Shown: positions 32,689-43,024 of the stretch, piece after piece | Layout: each line of letters opens with the position of its first letter | Position numbering within the stretch: the stretch's first letter is position 1 | Source of the DNA: Immersiella caudata | Lineage: Eukaryota; Ascomycota; Sordariomycetes; Sordariales; Lasiosphaeriaceae | Direction: 5' to 3' | Assembly: GCA_030512335.1 (NCBI GenBank) | Contig: JAULSU010000004.1 | Location: 310,001 to 374,000 of the forward strand | Length of the DNA: 64,000 nucleotides | The notes under the pieces: model-generated | Seen by the model: the letters and a program-made list of their open reading frames with translations, nothing else | Told to the model about the DNA's origin: nothing | The model's database searches: none | Program-made: the position numbers and the translations under genes

Positions 32689-33864
32689 TCACAAGCACTG
32701 CGAGTACCACTGGTTGCTATACTTGCACTCATACGGCGCCTCACACCTCGTCGGTCCCGTCCACCCCTGCCCCCCACACTGTCCCCACCTCGGCACCGTC
32801 GCACCACCCCCATTACCCGGCGCCGTCGTCATAGCTGGAGGCTGCGGGGTAGTCGGCTGCGGCTGCGGATTCGGATTCGACGGCGACCCCACCGGGTTCG
32901 TCAGCGTCAACAGTCCCGGACGATACGGCAACTTGTTATACTCGGGATGCGTCCCCGCCTTGCCCTGATACAACAACTGCAAGTTGCACGGGTCAATCGC
33001 CCTCGTCTCATCCGCCTTGGACCGCACCAAATCCCCGTGGCTAATATCATCCGTCCACGTCGCGCTCGGGGCGTTTGCCTTGCCCGCAAAGGGGTTACTC
33101 TCGCTCGTAGCCTGAGGCGACCAAGTCCCGTCCAGGCGCGTGGCGGTATACGAGCGGAAATACCTCTGCCCTCTCGAGCCGATACTCTCGATAATCATCA
33201 GATACAGCGGCGAGCTCTGTCCCTCGACAGTATACACTTCAACCGCCTCAAAAAAGTCATTCTTCGGCCCGTCAAAAATGATATCATACGCCGTGCCGAA
33301 ATTGGCAGGGAACTGACCCAGCGGCATCCGGCTGCGGTAAATCCGCCCGTTATCTCCGCAGAAAAACATGTACATGTGCGTGCTATCCGCAATGAGCGTC
33401 TGATCGATCGGGCCCGTGTCCGAACCCGTGATGCTACCAGAGAACAGAGGGTACGCCTGTGACCAGCTGCTCGCATCAACGGGGTTTGTCGACGTGCGGT
33501 ACGAGAAGGGGGTGGCGCCCCACTGGTAGGCGAGGATCCAGACGTTTTTGGGGCGGAAGTGGAAGAGGGTCGGCGCGACGGTGGCAAAGGGCATTTGGTT
33601 CTGCGGGGCCGAGGCCATGTCGGTCCAGTTGCGGAAGAGGCCGAAGTTCATGGAGCCGTAGGCGGTGCTGCCGAAGTAGGAGCCGTAGACCAAGTGTTGG
33701 CCGTTGTAGGGGACGTAGGTGAAGTCTTTGAGGGAGGCCCAGCCGGATTTAGGCTGGGCGAGGGCGCCGGAGGAGGACCAGCGGTAGGTCGAGGGGAGGC
33801 TGCAGGCGGCGTGGGTGAGGGAGATGGCGGGTGCCAGGAGGGCCGCGGCGGTCATGAACTTCAT
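32689..33864 (-). CDS. GH62 alpha-L-arabinofuranosidase with C-terminal CBM1
   Basis: A single exon of 391 aa (start MKFMTAAALLAPAISL; the open frame extends upstream without family sequence). A signal peptide precedes the five-bladed GH62 propeller: STYRWSSSGALAQPKSGWAS, Asp47 in LKDFTYVPYNG (general base by family), GPIDQTLIAD and FFEAVEVYTVEG (the Asp and Glu of the active site), and RYFRSYTATRLDGTW. A Pro/Thr/Asn-rich linker then leads to a fungal cellulose-binding CBM1 with the paired Cys and aromatic residues (WGQCGGQGWTGPTRC, CKYSNQWYSQCL). Secreted; removes arabinose from arabinoxylan, and works with the AA9 enzymes here in biomass breakdown. Coding strand is C-rich at the 5' end and G-rich at the 3' end. 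A TATATA-type box lies about 90 nt upstream. Confidence 0.96.
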   Translation of the reverse strand: MKFMTAAALLAPAISLTHAACSLPSTYRWSSSGALAQPKSGWASLKDFTYVPYNGQHLVYGSYFGSTAYGSMNFGLFRNWTDMASAPQNQMPFATVAPTLFHFRPKNVWILAYQWGATPFSYRTSTNPVDASSWSQAYPLFSGSITGSDTGPIDQTLIADSTHMYMFFCGDNGRIYRSRMPLGQFPANFGTAYDIIFDGPKNDFFEAVEVYTVEGQSSPLYLMIIESIGSRGQRYFRSYTATRLDGTWSPQATSESNPFAGKANAPSATWTDDISHGDLVRSKADETRAIDPCNLQLLYQGKAGTHPEYNKLPYRPGLLTLTNPVGSPSNPNPQPQPTTPQPPAMTTAPGNGGGATVPRWGQCGGQGWTGPTRCEAPYECKYSNQWYSQCL

Positions 33865-33950
33865 CTTCGCGGGTTCAGCTTGTCTGAGGACGAGCTGGAG
33901 ATTGGAGCTGTCAGCGCACAGGGAGTTCCGCAAAGACAGAGGGAGGGCCT

Positions 33951-33960
33951 TGATATATGG
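33951..33960 (-). promoter_or_regulatory. TATA-like element of the GH62 gene
   Basis: CCATATATCA on the minus strand, about 90 nt before the start codon. Confidence 0.4.
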
Positions 33961-35860
33961 GATGTTCACGGACCTCACGCCCTCGGTATGACCGAGGTAG
34001 GGTGAGGATATTCGGAACAACATTGGCGACCAAGAACTACGATACCACATCGCCTGGGCTATGCTCAACGTTTGGTACAATATTCCGTCAATAGAATGCA
34101 ACTATCACAACTTCGGCATTTGCAAATGTTACCTCAAGATCTGGGTCGCCAGCCTCGACGAGATATCGTCACATTCAAGAGTGTTACGGAGCGCAGGGAG
34201 AGACATCCGTGATTGGAGCGCATGGAATATGTGGACGCAGCATGTACTTCTTCGGAGATTCTCGATCCACCAGCCATGAGTTCCCCAGGTTTTGCGTAGC
34301 GGTGCCAAGAGACGCAGCGAGCCCAGGAACCTGGTTTTGCCAGTTCGGGTAGATGAGCAGCTAGACATCGCGCTATGGATTAATATCGAGTAGCCACCTT
34401 CCTAGATGTCGATAACAAAGTTGGTGAAATTGGCCAAATCTTCAAGTTCACTTCCGTCTGCGAGAAAAGCTGATATTTTCTTCAAGAACAGTGACTTTCC
34501 TCTAGAATCTCCAGGAAGCGTTTGCACCGTAATGAGCCCAAATGTGAGACCGGTGTCTTATTCCGGAACGGAGCATGGAGGAGCAATCCGAAGTTCCGAC
34601 GTAACCCAAAACGGCAATCGTGATCCGCGCTTGGTGGCTAACAACCCTTGCCGAGATTTGATGTCACCGTATCAGCAGCCAAGGGTAAGGCGAGATGGGG
34701 AAAACCTTTTGCCTGGTGGAAGTCATCTTCGAGCACGAAAAGGTATTTTAAAACCCGAGATAGGGGCTAGGAAATAGCTGTGAAGCCGAGTTCAGATAGG
34801 TGCTGAAGTAAAGGGGCTGAATTCAGGGGGGGGGGGGGGGGGGTGGAGTTACTTCAGTTCTTCGCATGGGGTGAATATTCCAGCCACACGTCCATCCCGG
34901 CAACCATTCTGATGCATGACTGGGAAGTTCAAGTATGAAAATCAAAGTGGGAAACTCTTTAGGGCGTGAATCATTACCACAATGTTGGATGATGGGTCAG
35001 CTGTTGTACGGGTTTCCCTGTGGCCAAGGGCCAAGTACTGAGTCCGCGTCAGGTAGTGTCCACGTCATGTCATTATCGATGCAGATAAGGCTTTTTCAGA
35101 CTAACTTCGCATCCCTGTGTGATGTACACAATGTGTTTGCGGCTTTAGCCAAGACCTTCCTAAACGCAAGTACCGAACGCCTCTTGGTGCACTCTCGGAT
35201 CGTTTTGGGCCTCGGTCAATGTTAATTTTGACGCAGTGTAAGGGCTTTCAGGCGAAGACCGCGTAGGATGCGCGATGGATGTGAAACATTGCACTCAGGG
35301 AGGCAACTGTAGCACCAATAGGCTGATCGGGTTCTCGATGGAATGATGCTGTCTAGAGACTAAAGAGTCATGGGTAGGTTGTCTTCAGACAAAGATGCTT
35401 GACTCAGGGTTTGATCAGAGGGCGCCCGGGATTTGTTACACACCATAGAGACCGGTATCTCTCCAGCGGTGGTTGGGCTGGGATGACAAATCTTCGTTTT
35501 TGATGGGTCTCAGTGTGAGCGTGGACTTGCCCTCCTTTCGAGGTTACGACTCCGTTTGAGCCCACCCAGGGTCATTCCCGACGACACCGTTGACGCTCGA
35601 TCCAATATGAATGTAACTCACGAGTCCAACAATCCCCCCTTTTGCCAACACAACGCGCCCCTATGCCCTTGACATGGCCCCATTTACTCCAGACGACAGA
35701 CAAGACCCGTGGATGCTGCTCGGGGGCATGACGATGACCTGTCTCCCTTCTCGCCTCTACCCAGACCGAGGCCCCTTTAGTGACGCATGGTCAGACACTT
35801 CGAAACCTAAGTCAACCCGGCTCGTCGCGCGGGTTGCGTCAGCGAGCGCCTTGAAAGCAC
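33961..35860. other. Gene-poor region with poly-G tract
   Basis: About 1.9 kb with no supported gene. It includes an 18-nt G run at 34826-34843. Confidence 0.45.
34826..34843. repeat. 18-nt poly-G tract
   Basis: Uninterrupted G18 in non-coding DNA; one of five such tracts in the window. Confidence 0.9.
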
Positions 35861-35863
35861 AGG

Positions 35864-35872
35864 CATAAATAT
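35864..35872 (+). promoter_or_regulatory. TATA-like element and CT-rich initiator of the small ORF at 36082
   Basis: CATAAATAT is followed by a run of TCTCTCTCCCTCTCC, a typical strong fungal core promoter. A GTAAGC donor at about 35982 suggests an intron in the 5' leader. Confidence 0.45.
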
Positions 35873-36081
35873 CCCGCTCCTCTCTCTCCCTCTCCAGAAC
35901 CACCATCATCCTCCAATTCCAGCCATCAAGATCAAGAGCTCCTTTGTCACTTCTAACAAGTCACCGTCGACATCTTCACTACGGTAAGCCCCTAAACTTA
36001 TCACCCCTACACTCCACACTCCATCTTTCCACTAAATGTCAAAGTTCTCGCCCGAAAAAAAACACATTTCAATTCATCAAC

Positions 36082-36204
36082 ATGTCGTCCGCAAACGAGT
36101 ATCCCGCGGAGGACAGCTGGTACATGACCGAGCAGCCCCGGCCGATCGAAGAGCCCGAGCCGAGCACAGGGTCCGACTCGACTGCAGAGACTAAAGATAA
36201 GTAG
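36082..36204 (+). CDS. Small acidic protein (40 aa), hypothetical
   Basis: ATG in an ideal context (CAACATGTC) opens a 40-codon frame rich in Glu, Pro and Ser (SSANEYPAEDSWYMTEQP ... STAETKDK). Upstream are a TATA-like box, a CT-rich initiator, a long leader and a likely 5'-leader intron, the picture of a strongly expressed small gene such as a stress- or sugar-regulated peptide. Further exons may follow: a GTACGT donor near 36254 and a TTTGCCAG acceptor near 36327 would join frames ending in a Gly-rich tail (HDSHVGAGAGGRQGGD). No family recognised. Confidence 0.45.
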   Translation: MSSANEYPAEDSWYMTEQPRPIEEPEPSTGSDSTAETKDK

Positions 36205-36663
36205 TCCACGCGCTAGGGGTGCTGCGATGAATGGCATCAAACCTACAAGTACAAGTACGTCGCCTTCTCCCTCACAACACCTCACAACAAACCCCGATGA
36301 GCTGACAACATCTACTCTTTGCCAGAGATTGCATAGGGCATTATTATTCGCAAGAAATCTACAGCCTGGGGGGAAGGCATGACAGCCACGTCGGCGCAGG
36401 CGCTGGTGGGCGCCAGGGAGGCGATTGACACGGCAGCCTTGGGTCTTTTTCTTTCTATTGGGGATGATGGGTCCGCTACGTTGGATGCATAATACGGACA
36501 AAAGAGTTGAGGGGTGAAATAGGCAGGGTCCTTTGTGTTTTTCCCAAGGGGTGAGGTAAAGCTGGCAATACCGAACGCGATGATTTTCTAGCCGTTGTTT
36601 TTCATGTTTCTTCTATGTCTCTATCAGGGGTCCTCCATCAGGTCTCAGCCAGCCGGTCTACCT

Positions 36664-36897
36664 TCAATTTTGTTTTGGTTCTGAGCCATCACCTGAACGC
36701 CCGAACAAGTGTTGTTCAATCTGACGGAGGCGTTCCTTTGCCCTTGCTTCAAATACCTCCCTCCTTCGACCCTCGTCGGCGGGTCCGAAAGGAATCTCCA
36801 TGGCAACGTTTTCTAGCGAGTAGTTTGCCACTCGTTCGGCTGCTTCGACGCGTCGTTTGAGGCTCTGGAGAGGGACTGAGGACCTAGCATCAGACAT
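36664..36897 (-). CDS. Short charged helical protein (77 aa), hypothetical
   Basis: The frame starts MSDARSSVPLQSLKRRVEAA and continues with a highly charged, helix-prone sequence (EGRRREVFEARAKERLRQIE). The regular charge pattern is unlike random sequence, but there is no recognised domain and no clear promoter. Confidence 0.35.
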   Translation of the reverse strand: MSDARSSVPLQSLKRRVEAAERVANYSLENVAMEIPFGPADEGRRREVFEARAKERLRQIEQHLFGRSGDGSEPKQN

Positions 36898-38178
36898 ATG
36901 TACGCGTTAGAACAAGAAAGGCAGGTGCACGAAAACATGCATGGAGGTGTGAAGGGAAGAGCGGACTGTTGACTTCCCCTCCTGGAGGGGGATTTGCTCC
37001 GGTGTGTCATTGGGACAATTGGATACTGCCGGTTGGGATTTCGTAAAAGGGATTACAAGAGGCACAGTCGAAGGGCTATCTGCTGTGGCAGAGAGTCAAC
37101 CAAAAAGGGGGTGAGGACGGTACAACAACCCCGGCCTGAGTGAACTCATGAGGAATGGTCAAGCTAGAGACATGAGAAAGGAGAGTGGCAAGACAAAAAG
37201 TATTTATAACTGGACTTTGTCGGTCATATTTCGCTGGAACTAGCACAACTGCCACGGAATGCCGAAGGTGCCAAGAGCATTCAGTGTGCGTTTGGAACAT
37301 ACAACCAGCACCCGAGCTCTTCAAGTCACGGAGGTCGGTCACGGAGTTTGAAAGCTTGGATTCTTTCGTTCTGCAGTGGCGCAGTACGGACGTGCTGTGT
37401 GAGAAAACGCGGTGACGGCAGCAGAGGTGTCTGAGGCCCGGGTCATTCAACATTGAGCCTCCAAAAGGTCGTCAGTGATGACCAATCATAATCGCTGAGT
37501 CTGTAGCACTAGAAAAAGGTAATTGACCGAGCAATAGATAGGGATGGGTGCCTGAAATTCACCGACGACCAATTCAACCGGCACCGGTTGATGGTTCGGA
37601 ACGGTGTCGGTAATCCCCTTTCCCCCCTAGAAACCCTACTGCACTCCTGATTGCAACTAAGATCTCGGAGTCTGCTTTACGGCAGTTGTAGATGAAGAAG
37701 CCAACACTTCATATATCTCCCTATAACTTGCGCCATATTACTCTATCTAGAGGTAGTTTTTACCACCTCGCACTAAAAAAAGTTCCAGGTTGATACTTAT
37801 CGAAACATCCACCGAAACGGGCATGGTGTTCCGTTCTCATTGCAACCTGGAACGTGAATTCCGGGGACGCGGTGGCTGTGTCAACCACATTACAGCCGGG
37901 CGCCCTGTCATTGCTTCGACCTCCTTTTCGATCTATCTCTCTCAAGAGTGTCGGGTCTTCGATGTCCGGTTCAAACTGCTGAGAGCGGTGGCAGCCTGGT
38001 TGAACTCACCAAGGGCGCACTAATCGTCCAAAGTCCGACCCCGCTAGCCAACAAACCGGGGGGAAATTGCGTACTGATGACACCAACCCGGCCCATGACG
38101 TCCCGAATCTCCGGGATGTCTTACGCTCCCAACACTTCCCGATCACTCAACAATCCAGCCACCTCGGCTCGCCCGGAT
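36898..38178. other. Intergenic region
   Basis: No gene supported. Confidence 0.4.
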
Positions 38179-39067
38179 TTACCGCCACAAACCGAAACCT
38201 CTATTTCCCCTCCCCCCCCCCGCCGTAGCCCCCAACCCATGAGTCAAGCTCTCAAACGGAGCACACGACGACTCCCCCTGAACACGCCCCTGATACAAGC
38301 ACGCCACCAACACACACCTCCTCCAGTCCTGCCCCAAACGAACCCACTTATTCAACCACCTCAGCCACGGTTTCCCGTCAACATCAGGCCAAGAAGCAGG
38401 TTGAACGACAATCCCCTGCTTATCCAAATGTGTCCCATGACGCCTAACAGGACCCTCACTCAGCGACCCCCCGAGCAGCTCATAACAGTCCAAACCCCGA
38501 GAAACTTGCGAGACGACACAGCAATGCGGACGAGGAAACAACACGAAAGGAACCATCACTATCAGAAGAGAACAAACCGAGTAAAAATCCCAGAGGGGGC
38601 ACCAACGCCTAGAAAGGAAGGCGAGGATGCTGTTGAGTACCATCAGGATGAAGAAGAAAGTGAGGAAGGAGAAGAACTCCGGGGTGATGATTGCGGAGTG
38701 GAGGTCTTGGTGGGTGAGGAGCCAGTGGCGGGCGGCATTTCTGGCTTGTGCATTGTCCCAGTGTTTGGTGAAGAGGATGCGGTCGTCGGGGAGGAATGCT
38801 GCGGCGATTTTGGGGGGGGATGTGGCCTGTTACGATGGTGAGGATTGTGGTTAGCTTTGCTGACTTGGGGTTTGAGTGGGTTTCTGGGACATCTTCGGTG
38901 TCGTCGCAGATGTCCCAGATAACTCGTGTTTGGTCTGGATAGCCCGGTGATTCATCCGTTTTGGTTGTATGATGAGAGGTGCGAAAGAGGTGATCTGGAA
39001 GGATGAGAGTTGATTCAGGGGCTGAGTTGAATTGTCGCGCTGGATGGAACTGCCAGGTATTACCCAA
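38179..39067 (-). pseudogene. Hypothetical membrane protein broken by a one-base C-run frameshift
   Basis: Exon-like sequence starts MGNTWQFHPARQFNSAPEST at 39067 and runs through DQTRVIWDICDDTEDVPETH and LTTILTIVTGHIPP. At a run of eight C (38812-38819) the frame ends, but with seven C it would read on as PKIAAAFLPDDRILFTKHWD and then two hydrophobic helices (FFSFLTFFFILMVLNSILAF; VCSLLIVMVPFVLFP) and WPDVDGKPWLRWLNKW. So it is most simply one ~300-aa two-helix membrane protein with a single inserted base. Family unknown. Homopolymer sequencing error must be excluded. Confidence 0.5.
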
Positions 39068-39415
39068 ACCGATTTACGCGGAACTGAAACCGGCAGTGGT
39101 GAATTTCAAGAGGTGAGTGCAAGAAAAATTAGAACGTGGCGGTCGTACTCATGGGTCCCTTCAACAAACTTTATAACTTTAACCTAAACACTGAATCTCA
39201 CCGCTTAGAACCAATACAAGTCTAAATATGAGTCGACCCAGTTCATCAACTCAGTACGTTGATGTGAAAGTCGGAAAGCCCCTATGCAGAGAAGGCGCAT
39301 CTCGATAGAGCTGAATGGGAGACTGGGCGGGATAGACTGCATCTGGAGTTCTTCAGGTCACCTCACCTGTCAGAAAGAAAGGGGTTCAGGGGGCCCTGGG
39401 CTTCCGGTCAGCGAA

Positions 39416-39454
39416 GCTGACTGGATGCCTGGCACCGCCTGAACGCCAGTCAGC
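39416..39454. repeat. Inverted repeat, 9-bp arms
   Basis: GCTGACTGG at 39416-39424 and its reverse complement CCAGTCAGC at 39446-39454. Confidence 0.7.
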
Positions 39455-39505
39455 CTCAGCCATGATGTTGACGAAACTGAATCCTACGAAGTGGTCTATA
39501 AAGAA

Positions 39506-39534
39506 GGAGGTTCTGGCTTTCAGCCAGAACCTCC
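39506..39534. repeat. Perfect hairpin, 13-bp stem with 3-nt loop
   Basis: GGAGGTTCTGGCT, loop TTC, AGCCAGAACCTCC. No T run follows; it could be the centre of a small palindromic element or an RNA structure. Confidence 0.75.
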
Positions 39535-40155
39535 ACAAGCAATACAATCAAGCAATTGCTACCCATCGTTTCCACCCATTCCACGGTGCAGTGTTTCTGA
39601 CACGAGGACTTGTAATACCCTCAGACGCTTCCTTTACCGACGACGAAGTCCCTCGTCGCTTATCGCAGGGCTAAAATAATCAGGTAGAGCTCTCGCCCTA
39701 TAACGGGCCGCTTCTTCAAGGACCTCTGCCTGGATCTCGGCGCGCCGATAGGGATCTTTGGCCTTTTATGACAACCTACAAATGATCCGATTGGTTGTCA
39801 GTGGATGGGAAAGGATATAGAATATGCGATTAAAATAGGAGTTCAAAAAAAGCGAAACTTTTTTTCTCGAAATCATCCCGCAGCGGAAATGCCAGCCGAC
39901 GGGCTCAAGAAGACTCGCGATTGTGGATGGGTTGGTCAACGGCTTCAAACGCACGGGCCAGCAGTACACTGTGAGCACGGACCACTTTAAAGTCTCATGG
40001 TGGTTGGGAGATTGGCGCCAGATGCAATCGCAGAAAAAGCCTCAAGCGCGTCGCATCGCGTTCGAGAAGGCCGCTCAACGTCATTTCCAGGCCTAGCAGT
40101 CCCCTGCCATCCAGCTGCCCTCAGTCACCTTGCCACTATCGATAAAGACAAAAGG

Positions 40156-41824
40156 ATGACGGGTTTAGAAGTGACGGTATTGAACTTCCCCCTCTCCTTC
40201 GCGGTCAAGACATGCGTGTCCAAGCTAAGGCAAATAAATGACTGTCTTCAGCCAGCCGAATCGGCTCACCACCCTGCGCCTCTGCCGGAATGGCAACCCC
40301 AGATATATGAAGCAGCTCAAGCCTACCCTGAGGTCCATGACTCTGGGTTGCCTGAGGTTTATCACCCGCAAGTGGTTCCCGGGGCGTCTGTATATGAAGT
40401 AGGCGATGGACTGAGGGAAAAATCAGCCACTGGGCCTGCCACGGAACCCAGCACCAGTGGGATCTGCGGTCTGAGCAGGAAGACTGTCCTTGTCAGCCTC
40501 GCAGCGCTACTCCTCGTCGCAGCTGCCATCGCCGGCGGAACAGCTGGAGGCATAATTAATGCGCGCAACATGTCTGGGGAGGTAGGTGACAGGCTCAGTT
40601 CCTCCGAAATATCGCGTACTTTACCTCTGCTGACTCCATCCGCCACGTAGCAGAACACGCCGAGCGGAACCGATACGCTAGCGACGCCTTCGAGCTCAAG
40701 TACCGGGGCTGGGGCCACACCGGTCACATCAGACGCGCCCGCCAAAGCACCAAGTCCCTTGCGTTTTATCGCAACCACGCAGGACGAGGTGAGTATCTTT
40801 AACTTCTGGCAGGCGATGACCGGAGACATTTGGATGCATGCATACTACAACCATCCCAGCTCCTGGGCGGACCCTTTCCGACTGAATTTGACATATCCCG
40901 CCATTCCGAACACACCACTAGGGGTATTGACTTGGAAATTTGCCGATTATTTCGTATGTGGAAGCCAATCCATGGCCTACCTTAACGAGGAAAAGCGCTA
41001 GACATGTAACTAATATGACGCTCCAGGAAATTCGCGTGCACTACGCAGCAGCCGGGCAAAGCGGTGTTGCTGGCCTTGTATATCGATGCTACGAGAACGG
41101 CACGGTTTGCACGAATCCAACTAATGGCATAAACAAGGCGGTACCTGCACCACCCGCGGGGGTAGGGTACGCCCTTGTCACGCCCGCGCTCAACAACCTA
41201 CGCTCCTACTCGGTTGGCCGCGACGGGTCCATCCAGGAGGCTGCGTACACCCCTACACTCGACCAGTGGACATTGCCGGTAGCTATTAGCAATGGCGCCA
41301 AGGCCCATGTGGCTTCGCCGCTCGCTGCAACCATGGTTCAGGACGATATATGGCTCTTTTGGTTTTCCGACCACAAGCGGCTGCAGTTCGCGACGTCGAC
41401 ATACACAGGCTCGACATGGTCGGCAGGTATGTTTATTTTTATACACTTACTGGATCCTGCCTGGCCAAGTCTAACCTTCCTCACTCGCATACCTATAGTG
41501 GGGAACATCTCTGCAGCTGTGCCAACGGAGCTGCCTCGCTCCCTTGGCGTCACGCGCTCTGATACTCCAGATGCTACGCAGGTCTTCTTTCTCGACGGCC
41601 TGGTAATGCAGCAGTCCCAATACTCGAACAACAAGTGGTCTAGCGGCACCTTGGGGCCATCCATGCCGAACTCCAGCATATCAAATGGGCCCCTAGGTGC
41701 CGTGGGCTGGAATTCGACAGCTGTGCGCCTCTACTACGTCGTCAACGGCAAGATAAGAGAAGTGGCGTCCGAGGCCGTATATGGGCAATGGAGAGTTGGA
41801 ACTATGACGCCTGACCAATACTAA
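40156..41824 (+). CDS. Membrane-anchored fucose-lectin-like beta-propeller protein
   Basis: Four exons: 40156-40581, 40651-40953, 41027-41426 and 41499-41824, closing to 484 aa. The start is uncertain (an in-frame ATG at 39997 adds 53 residues). A cytosolic Pro/Tyr/Glu-rich tail (AQAYPEVHDSGLPEVYHPQ) is followed by one transmembrane helix (TVLVSLAALLLVAAAIAGGT) and a Ser/Thr-rich stalk. The outer part has repeated propeller motifs: GDIWMHAYYNHPSSWADPF, LRSYSVGRDGSIQEAAYTP, DIWLFWFSDHKRLQFATSTY, and VRLYYVVNGKIREVAS. This is the layout of fungal proteins with a fucose-specific lectin (AAL-like) fold behind a membrane anchor. It likely displays a glycan-binding domain at the cell surface or vacuolar lumen; sugar specificity is not known. 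Confidence 0.72.
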
Positions 41825-42246
41825 CATTTTTGTTGGCATCATGCGTCGTACCAACATACTTGGGTAGACTTAGATGGCGGTGAAGCATATCTTTATGCCC
41901 TCCGCAGCGCAAAAGACAGCTTCTGCGTCCCACAGCTGCCGCCTAGATAGACAGGCCAGGCCCCCAGCGCTCGAATCTGGAGAGGCCAGTTCCGAAGCAA
42001 ACATGCTAAAACTCCTACACCCACTCTCGGAATCACCTCGTGAGGCTGTAAACCCTCCCCCGTTTCTTATCTCTAGCCAACCCGGATGGCGAGATACTCT
42101 GACCGATGAAACTGTCTCACGGACCTTGAGGGGTCTTGATGATTTTGAGTGCCATGTTGCGAGGCTCCCAATGGTGGCTGTTGTGATGTCTAATCAACGA
42201 GAAGGAGATTGCCTTCAGCCGTAACGCCAAGTCGTGAAGCCTGACA
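41825..42246. other. Intergenic region
   Basis: Nothing supported. Confidence 0.4.
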
Positions 42247-42600
42247 CTAGACGACTCCTGTAGAGACCGTGCCTCGGCGAGACCTTTCCCCGAAGATTTC
42301 AGGAATCCAGAACTCCATAGATCCTACGGCAATCCACACCTCCATCTGGTGTGCTTGGTCGAGTTCGGCGCGAGAGGGCGCGGTGACAAGCTGCATAAAG
42401 AAGTTGGACGAGGCCAGGATAAGGATACCGAATACGTTGAACACCAGATGGAGGAAGATGTTGAGCGCCGGTGCTGTCTGGCACGGCCCTTGAAAGATGG
42501 AAAAGGCCGAGTCGACGCCTAGGTCCCGCTTCGCGATAAGGCCGTAACAGAGCGCGCTGAGGAGGACCGCCGTTAGTACCGAAATCAGGATAGTGTTGAC
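42247..42600 (-). pseudogene. Fragment of a DUF6536-type membrane protein
   Basis: The open frame reads VNTILISVLTAVLLSALCYG, FQGPCQTAPALNIFLHLVFN and then VFGILILASSNFFMQLVTAP and SRAELDQAHQMEVWI. The HLxxN...SNFxMQxxxxPxRxExDxAH pattern is the conserved part of fungal DUF6536 membrane proteins. Only this stretch is left; no start, and the usual long C-terminal region is missing (a stop follows at 42247). It sits at the edge of a relic-rich island. Confidence 0.55.
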
Positions 42601-42982
42601 TTATGCCGATGTTTTCCAGCTTAAGCTAGACGCTTCTAATCGCCGTAATCGATTGCGGATCGTTATGATCGCAACTGTGGGTAGGTCGAGGCTACCTTGT
42701 GATGAATTTGAATGCGAATGAACATGTTACGTGGAAATATTCGAGATAGACAGGTCTGTCTTAAGGTTCTGGTCTTGACATACGAGACATGGCGCTCCCC
42801 TGGATGACGATGAAACTTGAAGGATGCACCTACCGAAAGTCGGAAATCCGGCCCAACAAACTCGTCCACCCATATTTCGCACACCTTGAAACTCCTCACC
42901 GCAAACCCCATCTTCCTATTCCCCCCAAAAGGTGTCCCACACGTTGTCCCAGCTAGAAAGAAAGTATAAAAAAGAAAGAAAC

Positions 42983-43024
42983 CCCTAACGCAGAGGTAGA
43001 AGAGTTGGACATAGCTTGCTCCTG
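42983..43024. repeat. Dispersed repeat, copy 1
   Basis: CCCTAACGCAGAGGTAGAAG and the following TTGGACATAGCTT recur near 44456 with a few differences. Confidence 0.55.

Larger units (their letters stand above)
39068..40155. other. Intergenic region with two hairpins
   Basis: No gene supported. It contains two nearby inverted repeats (39416-39454 and 39506-39534). Confidence 0.45.

Noticed and set aside
37948..38841. A 297-codon open frame on the plus strand
   Set aside because: Antisense to the frameshifted membrane protein, which has clear transmembrane and protein-like sequence; this frame is Pro/Arg/Thr-rich shadow.
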